DNA from: a virus
Virus record (IMG/VR): IMGVR_UViG_3300029267_001041
Span: 1-24,618 of that record
DNA: 24,618 nt
Reading direction: 5' to 3' (one strand)
The position numbers were made by a program, and so were the translations under genes. The notes under the pieces were generated by a model, which saw nothing but the letters and a program-made list of their open reading frames with translations, ran no database searches and was not told the DNA's origin. Every line of letters begins with the position of its first letter. Position 1 is the first letter of the stretch. This document shows positions 13,638-22,100 of the stretch, piece after piece.

Positions 13638-16600
13638 ATGTCAATAGGACCAATGGGAAGCGCAAACGACTTAACACCTCCGGCGGCGGTTTCAAGTGCC
13701 GGAACATTGGTTTCGGAGCGATTTGAAATAGCTGAAATTTACGGCACTGAGTCATGGGACAGGGCGTTAACATATTTGGCTCAAATTGCCGGGTTTAGTT
13801 TTTATATGCCGTGGACCGCTGTTGAAATGGACGATATTCCGACAACCGGATTAGACGCCATTAATGCAAACGAACCCACACTTCCCGAAATCAGTCCGAT
13901 AGATATTTTTATCCCGACACTGGATGCGGTTGCCCCGGAAATGGAAGACGTTGAAACCGACATCGGAGATGTACCTAATTTTGTTCCGATAGATCCTAAC
14001 TTTAATATTCCAGACACGCCGAGCGTAACCTGGCCGGAACTTTTAGACGAAGCGCAACCGTTATCAGATGTAACCATACCCGCAAAGCCAAGCTACACAA
14101 GTCCGGCGGCGCCGGTTATGTCAGGGGTAAGCATACCGTCTGTTCCTGAACTCAACATGCCGACATTTGAAGGCGTTGAACCCGAGATAGACTATGGTGA
14201 GGCACCGATAGCACCGTCAGTCAGTCTTCCGGATCTTGAACTTATTTCACCGGAAACACCCGATATAGATGTTCCGAGTCCTCCCGAGCTTGATCTTCCG
14301 GCATTTGAAGGTGTCAGGCCGATTATGGACACACTGACAATCCCATCTCCCCCCGAATACGATATGCCTAACTTTGAGGGTGTCGAGCCGGATATAAGCG
14401 ATTTTTCAGCACCGATAGCACCGGAAGCAAGCATACCGGATCTTGAACTTATTTCGCCAGAGACACCGGATGTTGATATTCCTTCGCCGCCCACGTTTGA
14501 TCTTTCGGAATTTGATGGCATTAAACCGGTGATGGATACATTAACGATTCCTTCACCGCCGGAATATAATATGCCTAATTTTGAAGGAGTTGAACCAGAT
14601 ATAGAAGACTTCTCTGCGCCAGTAGCACCGGAAGCAAGTATCCCCGATCTTTCATTAACGGCACCCGAAACACCAGACATTGATATTCCTTCGCCGCCGG
14701 AACTCGACCTTCAGGAATTTGATGGTGTTAAACCGATAATGGATACACTAAGCATACCAACCCCGCCAACCTTGAACATTCCATCCTTTGAAGGGGTTGA
14801 ACCAGACATAGGAGATTTTTCTGCGCCTATTGCTCCTGAAGCAAATATACCGGATCTTGTGCTTACATCTCCCGAAACACCGGATATTTCAGTTCCGGGT
14901 GCGCCGGAGTTAAACCTGCCGACATTTAGCGGAGTTAGGCCGGTAATGGACGCATTGAGCATACCTTCACCGCCGGAGTTTAATGTTCCATCGTTTGACG
15001 GTGATCTTCCGGTCACGGATTTAACACCGCCGGAACCCATGTTTTATTACAATGAAACCCGGTATGACAGCGATCTTTTAAACGAATTAACCAGCAAACT
15101 TTTAACGGATATCCGAGCCGGGGGAACCGGTCTTGATGCTGACACCGAACAGGCTATATGGGATCGGGCAACTGCCAGACAGACAGAAGAAAATGAAATT
15201 GCATTTGAAGAAGCGAAAAACTTTTGGGCTTCAAAAGGATGGGAATTGCCACCGGGCGCTCTTGTAGGTGCGGTGATTGACGTCAGAAACAAAATTGACC
15301 GCCGAAACACCGATCTTAACAATGATATTTTAATTCAGCAATCCAAGTTGGCACAGGAAAATACCCATTTCATTATACAGTCCTGTCTTAATCACGAAAA
15401 AATGATGATAGACGACACCAATACCTATCAGCAAAGAGCGTTTGAGGCGGCCAAGGCCGTAGTGGATTATGCTATTAAGGTTTATTTGGGAAAGGTTGAA
15501 GCGTACAAGGCCCGGATGGAAGGGTACAAAGTTCAGGCCGATGTATTTGAGTCGAGGATTCGTGCCGAAGTTGCTAAAGCCGATTTCTATAAAAGCCAGA
15601 TCGAGGGCATAAAGGCCGTGGTTGAGGTATTCCTTGGGGAAATGGAAGGATATAAGGCGGACGCTTCTGTTTATGAAACCATCGCAAAGACCGAGCTTGT
15701 AAAGCCTGAATTCTTCAAAGCTGAAATAGACGGCAAGCGTTTAATTCTTGATCTTTACATTGCACAATTAGAAAGAGACAAGGTTCGGGCTTCGGTATTT
15801 GATTCTGTTGTCAAAGGCGAAATGATAAAGCCCGAGTTTTATAAAGCTGAAGTCGCTGGTATGCAGGCGGAAGTCGATGCAGAAAAATTAAAACTCGCAA
15901 AGTATGAGACACAGGCGAACGTATTTGAAACCCTTGTAAAAGCAGAGGGAATAAAGCCAGAATTTTATCGAAGTCAGATCGAGGGCGCAAAAGCAACCGT
16001 TGATGTATTCCTTGGGGAAATGGAGGGGTATAAAACCGAAGCATCCGTTTATGATACTTTAGCAAAAAATGAACTGATAAAAACAGAGTTTTATAAAACC
16101 GAAATCGAGGGCAAAAGATTAAACCTTGACCTTTATACCGCACAACTGGAACGGGATAAAATCAGGGCAATTATATTCGATTCGATAGTCAAGGGTGAAT
16201 CAATAAAACCAGAATTCTATAAGGCAGAAATAGCCGGTATGCAAGCGGAGGTCGATGCTGAAAAACTTAAACTCGCCAAATATGAAACCCAGGCAAGCGT
16301 TTTTGAAACCAAAGCCAAGGCCGAGGGATTAAAAGCTGATTTTTACCGAAGTCAGATTGAAGGAACGAAAGCGGTTGTTGATGTATTCTTGGGCGAGATC
16401 GAAGGGTACAAGGCCGACGCATCCATATATGACACACTGGCAAAAACCGAACTGATAAAAACAGAGTTTTACAAAACAGAAATTGAAGGTAAACGGTTAA
16501 ATCTCGATCTTTACACCGCACAGCTTGAACGGGACAAAATAAGGGCAATTGTGTTTGACTCAATAATTAAAGGAGAATCAATTAAACCCGAGTTTTACAA

Positions 16601-17993
16601 AGCCGAAATTGAAGGACTTCAGGCCGAAGTTGACGCCGAAAAACTTAAACTTGCTAAATACGAAACCCAAGCGAATGTTTTTGAAACCAAAGCCAAGGCC
16701 GAGGGATTAAAAGCTGATTTTTACCGAAGTCAAATCGAAGGTACAAAGGCCGTAGTCGATGTATTTCTTGGCGAAGTTGAGGGGTACAAAGCCGATGCTT
16801 CCATATTCGATACAATAGCGAAGACTGAATTAATAAAGCCTGAATTTTACAAGACTGAAATCGACGGAAAGCGGTTGAATCTTGATTATTATGTTGCTCA
16901 ACTGGAACGGGACAAGATCAGAGCGTCCATATTCGATTCAATAGTAAAAGGTGAGCTGGCAAAACCGGAGTTTTACAAGGCCGAGATTGCAGGTTATCAG
17001 GCCGAGCTTGATTCGCAGAAATTAAAACTTGATAAATACGAGACACAGGCAAAGATATTTGAGACTAAAGCCCGGACAGAAGGATTGAAACCCGAATTTT
17101 ACAAAGCAACCATAGACGGTATTCGTGTGGGGGTGGATGCCGAGGCCAGGTTGATTGATCTGTATAAAGCCCAACTTGCCGGTATTCAGAATATCATTGA
17201 CCTATATCGTGCCGAAATGGAGGGTGCTAACATCGAGGCCAAAATCAACCGGGAAAAGGTCGAAATATTTAAAGCCCAGGTAGAAGCGTACTCCGCAGAG
17301 ATAGGGGCCTTGACCGCAAGGTATAACGCATATCAGGCCGAAGTTGCCGGGGAAGCGGAAAAGGTTAAAATGTACCTTGCCCAGGCCCAGGCATACGAGG
17401 CAGAAGTCAGAGGATATAAGGCAAAGGCCGATGTTGAGTTAGCAAAGGTTCAGGTCGAGGTTGAAAAGAATAAGGGTGAGGTGGAAACCTATAAGGCCAA
17501 CATTGAGAAATATCGCGCGGACATTCAACGATCAATTGCCCAGGGAGAAATCGAATCAAAAGAAATGGGATACCGTGTATCTCTTTATGAAGCCGATACC
17601 AAACGATATGCTACAGAAATTGATGCCCTGGTTCGTTCATATCTTGGAAGAATTGAAGAAACAAAAGCACAGGTTGAGCTACAGATTAAGGATGCTGATG
17701 TACAGTTAAAAGCGGCGATTGCCGAGGCCGAAATACAGTCCAACAATCTTCAGTCTCTTGCCAGGGTATCCGCGCAACTGGCATCCAGCGCCATGTCCAG
17801 TGTATCAGCGTCGGCTCATCTTGGGTTTGGCGAAAGTCGGGGTGATACACGATCTTATGGTGTCCGTGTTGGATCGTCAGAAAACTACAGCGAGTCATTT
17901 TCAAGCGATTTGACAAAGGGCGTAAAAGAAAAAAGATGCACCGAAACCCACCACTATAGCGAGGAAGCCACCGGTGAAGGATGTGAGGATTAA
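13638..17993 (+). CDS. Giant repeat protein: proline-rich repeats then long coiled coil (1451 aa)
   Basis: ATG 13638 has AGGAG 6 nt upstream. Residues 1-60 hold a short hydrophobic patch (YLAQIAGFSFYMPW). Residues about 60-455 are acidic and proline-rich, with four exact-length 69-residue repeats (177-452). Residues 470-640 are helical (DADTEQAIWDRATARQ, then a KGWELPPGALVG turn). Residues 647-1150 are twelve 42-residue coiled-coil units; further Ala/Glu/Lys helices run to about 1375. The tail is Ser/Gly-rich (SSAMSSVSASAHLGFG) and ends in a Cys/His-rich patch. This 'proline-rich + coiled coil + Ser/Ala tail' build occurs in phage structural modules without an agreed function. A fibre, a whisker or a tape-measure-like internal protein are all possible; the position after the probable receptor-binding gene favours an extended appendage or internal virion protein. 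Confidence 0.6.
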   Translation: MSIGPMGSANDLTPPAAVSSAGTLVSERFEIAEIYGTESWDRALTYLAQIAGFSFYMPWTAVEMDDIPTTGLDAINANEPTLPEISPIDIFIPTLDAVAPEMEDVETDIGDVPNFVPIDPNFNIPDTPSVTWPELLDEAQPLSDVTIPAKPSYTSPAAPVMSGVSIPSVPELNMPTFEGVEPEIDYGEAPIAPSVSLPDLELISPETPDIDVPSPPELDLPAFEGVRPIMDTLTIPSPPEYDMPNFEGVEPDISDFSAPIAPEASIPDLELISPETPDVDIPSPPTFDLSEFDGIKPVMDTLTIPSPPEYNMPNFEGVEPDIEDFSAPVAPEASIPDLSLTAPETPDIDIPSPPELDLQEFDGVKPIMDTLSIPTPPTLNIPSFEGVEPDIGDFSAPIAPEANIPDLVLTSPETPDISVPGAPELNLPTFSGVRPVMDALSIPSPPEFNVPSFDGDLPVTDLTPPEPMFYYNETRYDSDLLNELTSKLLTDIRAGGTGLDADTEQAIWDRATARQTEENEIAFEEAKNFWASKGWELPPGALVGAVIDVRNKIDRRNTDLNNDILIQQSKLAQENTHFIIQSCLNHEKMMIDDTNTYQQRAFEAAKAVVDYAIKVYLGKVEAYKARMEGYKVQADVFESRIRAEVAKADFYKSQIEGIKAVVEVFLGEMEGYKADASVYETIAKTELVKPEFFKAEIDGKRLILDLYIAQLERDKVRASVFDSVVKGEMIKPEFYKAEVAGMQAEVDAEKLKLAKYETQANVFETLVKAEGIKPEFYRSQIEGAKATVDVFLGEMEGYKTEASVYDTLAKNELIKTEFYKTEIEGKRLNLDLYTAQLERDKIRAIIFDSIVKGESIKPEFYKAEIAGMQAEVDAEKLKLAKYETQASVFETKAKAEGLKADFYRSQIEGTKAVVDVFLGEIEGYKADASIYDTLAKTELIKTEFYKTEIEGKRLNLDLYTAQLERDKIRAIVFDSIIKGESIKPEFYKAEIEGLQAEVDAEKLKLAKYETQANVFETKAKAEGLKADFYRSQIEGTKAVVDVFLGEVEGYKADASIFDTIAKTELIKPEFYKTEIDGKRLNLDYYVAQLERDKIRASIFDSIVKGELAKPEFYKAEIAGYQAELDSQKLKLDKYETQAKIFETKARTEGLKPEFYKATIDGIRVGVDAEARLIDLYKAQLAGIQNIIDLYRAEMEGANIEAKINREKVEIFKAQVEAYSAEIGALTARYNAYQAEVAGEAEKVKMYLAQAQAYEAEVRGYKAKADVELAKVQVEVEKNKGEVETYKANIEKYRADIQRSIAQGEIESKEMGYRVSLYEADTKRYATEIDALVRSYLGRIEETKAQVELQIKDADVQLKAAIAEAEIQSNNLQSLARVSAQLASSAMSSVSASAHLGFGESRGDTRSYGVRVGSSENYSESFSSDLTKGVKEKRCTETHHYSEEATGEGCED
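14166..14993 (+). repeat. Coding tandem repeats: four copies of 69 residues (207 bp)
   Basis: Copies start at 14166, 14373, 14580 and 14787, each beginning FEGVEPxI and containing a (L/I)PDL core, PETPD, PPxxxL and a VxPxMDxLxIPxPP core. Length is constant with no insertion or deletion. Each copy contains several 'IP(S/D)xP' sub-motifs 20-25 residues apart. Confidence 0.92.
15576..17087 (+). repeat. Coding tandem repeats: twelve 42-residue units arranged as (A-B-C) x 4
   Basis: Every unit is exactly 42 residues (126 bp, six heptads) and begins K(P/A/T)(E/D)F(Y/F). A units contain GEMEGYKADAS, B units LDLYxAQLERDK and C units VDAEKLKLAKYETQA. The order A-B-C repeats four times with a 378-bp period and no length change. 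The next unit (17088) starts the same way, then diverges. Confidence 0.95.
16299..16732 (+). repeat. Exact 56-bp direct repeat, 378 bp apart, inside the coiled-coil repeats
   Basis: 16299-16354 and 16677-16732 are identical over 56 bases, at the boundary of a C and an A unit. Most other copies of the same protein units differ at synonymous positions, so this stretch is either recently converted or under extra constraint. Confidence 0.85.
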
Positions 17994-18007
17994 AGGGAGA
18001 ATATAAA

Positions 18008-19147
18008 ATGGCTGGAATATTTGATCGAATAAAAACCGCATATGAAAACAGGGGCGAGACAGACGATTGGGAAAAGATTAAAGATCAATTCAACCCAAAG
18101 ACGCAAATGCAAAAATTTGAGCAAAGGGGAGAGCGCGAACCCGCAAAGACATCCTTAATGGAACGGGCAACGAAGAAAAAGCCAGCCATTGCCAAACCCC
18201 TAGAAGCTGGCGCGGCGTCGGCTCCGTCGGTTGTGGCTACAAAAAAAGCAAGGCAACCTATCAATAAACGGAACACCGTCGATCCATCGGCATACGAGAC
18301 CCCATCAAAAGGATATGCCAAAAATATAACGGAATCCAACACGTTCAGGGGTGGACGGCCATTGCTGAACCCAAACGCAACACCATCTTTTAACGCAAGG
18401 GATACCGTTCCGAGGTCTTTAATTTTCACCCGTGCCAGGGAAAACATACAACGGCGAATCGGCGGCGGTGATGTTAAAGATCCTCGAACCGGAGAAATCC
18501 TTGAATCGTCCGACTGGATACCACAGGGCAAAGCATATTCAAGCAACGCATGGGAAAAGACCGTGGGCGGTCAACCGAATATGAACTATGACAAAAACGC
18601 TATCATGCCAGAGGGGTATTATAATGACGCGGGAACGTTTATTCCCGGACCGAGGGTTAAGGCTTGGGAGCCACTTTATAATGCAAGGAATCAGGGAGAA
18701 AGAAATATAGCAATGAAGGCATTTGCCGAAAAAGCTGGAACCCTTGACCCCGAAACCGGAAGAATCGGAAGTGAGCTGGCTCGGCGCGGTGAACAGAAAC
18801 TTGCCAATATTCGGGGGAAATATGCGGAACGGGTTGCAAATATTGGGGCTAATGCGGATATCGAAAGTACGAGGATTGCGGCTGATGCCACACGCGACAA
18901 GACAACAACGGTACCCCTGAAACAATTTGGCGGCACGTTAACGACTGAAGACATAGAGGGCAATAAAACACAGGTTCCGTACAACGAATATACCGGCCAG
19001 GTAGCGCCGGGGTATGGCGATGCAGAACTTCCTCCGGAGGCCAAGGCCGCCATTGAAAAGATTAGAAACAATCCCGAAAAAATGAAGAAATTTTACATGG
19101 AAAACCCTCAATATAGATCTGCAATAAAAAGGCTATACGGCTATTAA
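18008..19147 (+). CDS. Hypothetical phage virion-module protein (379 aa)
   Basis: ATG 18008 has AAAGGGAGAA upstream. The protein is basic and mostly disordered in the first 160 residues (MAGIFDRIKTAYENRGETDD, MERATKKKPAIAKPL, several RGGRPLLNPNATPS-type loops). A middle section has DWIPQGKAYSSNAWEKT and AIMPEGYYNDAGTFIPGP. A helix spans about 250-300 (ELARRGEQKLANIRGKYAERVANIGANADIES), and a short helical C-terminus has ELPPEAKAAIEKIRNNPEKM. No family recognised, no membrane segment. It lies one base before the giant polyvalent gene, so it may be co-injected or may chaperone that protein, which is inference from position only. Confidence 0.6.
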   Translation: MAGIFDRIKTAYENRGETDDWEKIKDQFNPKTQMQKFEQRGEREPAKTSLMERATKKKPAIAKPLEAGAASAPSVVATKKARQPINKRNTVDPSAYETPSKGYAKNITESNTFRGGRPLLNPNATPSFNARDTVPRSLIFTRARENIQRRIGGGDVKDPRTGEILESSDWIPQGKAYSSNAWEKTVGGQPNMNYDKNAIMPEGYYNDAGTFIPGPRVKAWEPLYNARNQGERNIAMKAFAEKAGTLDPETGRIGSELARRGEQKLANIRGKYAERVANIGANADIESTRIAADATRDKTTTVPLKQFGGTLTTEDIEGNKTQVPYNEYTGQVAPGYGDAELPPEAKAAIEKIRNNPEKMKKFYMENPQYRSAIKRLYGY

Positions 19148-19148
19148 T

Positions 19149-22100
19149 ATGGGAATTGAAGCTGGAAAAATAGATTTTGACGCTTGGGACAAAGAGATAG
19201 CTGAACAAAAGCCACAGAAATCAACTGGGATGGACTTCGATTCGTGGGATAAAGAGATATCGGCGGGCGAAGAGGTAGAACAACGAGGCTTGCCCGGTGA
19301 CATTGTTTCCGGGATCGTTCGCGGTGTTGCCGTTGAAATGCCGAGTTTGTTTCTGGATACGGTGGGGGCCACCGAAAGAATAGCCAGAAAAGCCCTTGGT
19401 TATGAAAAGGAACAAGAGGTTGGGCCTATTGGAGAAATGGCCAGGGCTGGGAAAGAAGGCCTTGAACAATTCAGGTCCGAACATTCTATTTTAAGAGCCA
19501 AAGAAAAACCCGGTATTATCTCCCAGGGCGTTGAGGCGGCGGCCATGTCCATAAGTTCCGGCGCTCCGGGTGCCGTAGCCGGTTTTGGAATCGGTTCATT
19601 GTTTGGCCCGGCGTCCCCGGTTACCGCACCCATGGGCGCATTGATCGGTTTTGCCATGTCCGGGGGTCTTACGTTTGGTCTTGCCGAGTACGAAAATGTC
19701 ATACAGCTTGCCGATGAGCAGGGCATTGACCGGGCGGAAAGCGAACCGGCGGCTATTTGGTCGGGATTGGCTGAAGGTGGTTTTGAATTCGCTTCCGACC
19801 TGATAACCGGTGGATTGCTAAAGGTTGCCAAACCATTGACCGCCCCGGCAAAAGAAGGATTAAAGTCGGGAATTCGCCAAGTGTTTAAAATGGGAGTCAA
19901 GGAAGCCCTTGCAAGATCTGGTGCGGTTCTTGCCTCTGAAACTTCAATGGAAATGCTGACCGCCGGTGTCCAGGCAGAGCAATATAAAAAGATCGGTCTC
20001 GGAGACGCTACCTTTTGGGAGGGAGCGAAACAGGCCATGGGTCCGGCGTTTGTCGCGTCTGTAATCTTTGCCGGGATCGGAACCGGTGCCACACGTTTAC
20101 ACCAGGTTTCAATCAGAAGAAAGATCGAGAATGGTGCTATAGATCCAAAGAAACGTATGCAGGCGGCTAATGAAGTTGGTGAAATCCTCGGCCAGGTTGA
20201 CAAGGACCTTGCTAAAGTGTGGCGGATTAACGCTACTGAGGCCATAAAGAATAAAGAAAATATCGATATTGACGATCCTGACCTGATACGGGCAACCGCT
20301 GTTAATCGTGCCGACCAGGAACCCGGCGGAGCAACACCGGAAAACATTGAGGTTAAAGAACAGGAAATCAAGCAGGAGATTCACACCGAGAAACAGGACG
20401 ATATCAGAAACCATATATCCCTTGCCGTTGCCATAGGGGAAATAAACGATGTTCAGGCGCATGAGTTAGGCAGAAGCGTAGGTCTTGGCCTTGACGAAGT
20501 GAACCAGGCGCTTATTCGCGGTACTGGCGTACAGCAAATGTTCAACGATGCGGACCCCATTGAACTCAGACCCTTTGCCGTTCATAACGATATTGCCATT
20601 CCCGATTCCATAACCGACGGCAATCAAATGGCGGCTATCATTCAGGAAGGCTTGAAAGAGGAAGGGTCGGTTGTCTCTGAACTGGCCAAACAGGTAAAAA
20701 ACCTTGAACAGACCGCAAAAACACGGGGCATGGAACATGCGGCGGAAACTCTTGCGAAGAAGAAAGCGGCATTGGATAAGATGTTGCCGGAACCGGATGA
20801 GGTTTACGGGGAAGCTCCGCCGATAGAGAAGGGATTTGAAAAGGAGGCCGAAGGTGATCGTGAAGAAGGGAAACAATTGGTGGGTGAAGTCGGAAAAGGG
20901 GAAGAACCTGGGGGGGCCATACCAAAGCCGGAAACAGGCGGTGAAGAGGTTGAAACAGGTGGAGTACTTCAAACACCGGAAGAAATAACTCCTGAGACGC
21001 CCGTAGTCGAGCTGGAGACTGAACCCGTACCAGAAGTCGCAAAACCTGAGAAAGTCGAAGGAACGGCGGCTGATGAATCGGTGGAGGCTGAAAAGCCAAT
21101 TTCTGTAAGATTAAACAATGGCGAGGTCGTCACTCGGTCTGCCCGTACAAAGGGTAAGTTTCAAACAACAAGATTTACAGAAGAGGGGGAACCTGCTGGA
21201 CACGAAGAGCATAACACCCTTTCTGAAGCAATTAAAGATAATTACAAAGAGCTTGACAATCCTGTTTCAAGGCTTGCAAAAAATACTCCAAACGCAGTTG
21301 AGTCATGGGAAGAAGCGACATTTGAACATCCACATAAAGACGAATTGCAAAAGGCTCCATATGCCTATGTTTCACCGTTAAGACCGCTTACAGGCGTTGG
21401 TGTCAAAGGAAAAGTATCTGCTGATAAGTCTGGAAGGGTTGGTGTTTTATACAGAGACACGCCACTTCCTGTTGAAAAAATGGAATCGTTATCATTAATT
21501 CCTGTTACACCAAAAGCTGTGGAATCGTTTGCCGTAGATATGGCTAACAAATATGAAGGGATAAAACCCAAAGCCACCAAGCCCGAACTTTCAGCAGAAG
21601 ACAAAGCCATGCGAGACATGCTCAAGCCGGGAACGGGTGAATTTCTTAGGAAGAACGGGTTGATTGGGCCTGAGAAGACCGTACACGATTACAGCAATAC
21701 GCAAGTTAATCTTCCTGAAGAATCTGCAAAACCCATTAAGGATCTTGCTCAAAAAATACCCGAAGAAGAACTTTATACCGAACCAGATAATAATGATTAC
21801 GGTCGTGAGGATGCACCACACATTACCGTTCGTTATGGACTCGAAACAACAAATCCTAAAGATATTGAACCCGCATTTAAAGACTTGGGGCCGGTAAAAG
21901 TAAAGTTCGGCAAGGTCTCTATTTTTGAAACCGACAATTACGACGTCGTTAAGGTCGATATTGAAAGCCCTGATTTAGAGAAGGCCAATAAGAAAGTTGG
22001 CGAAACGGTAGATCTTCCGGGCGAAACCTTTAAAGATTACAAACCCCATGCCACTATTGCCTATGTAAAAAAAGGTGAGGGTAAAAAATATATAGGCGAT

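Noticed and set aside
14192-15040. Two minus-strand Ser/Gly-rich open frames (162 and 109 residues)
   Set aside because: They are mirror images of the proline-rich 69-residue repeats; the apparent repetition is inherited from the + strand gene.
10283-17087. Regular tandem repeats as a possible CRISPR array
   Set aside because: Repeats are in-frame protein repeats with periods of 189, 207 and 378 bp, no spacers and diverged codons.
17953-17960. Second CACTATAG, as support for a T7-like promoter family
   Set aside because: It lies inside a coding sequence (His-Tyr-Ser codons) and an 8-base match is expected by chance in a window of this size.
19400-20371. 323-residue open frame on the minus strand
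   Set aside because: It lies wholly antisense to the polyvalent gene, has no ribosome site or recognisable domain, and its composition mirrors the codons of the + strand gene.
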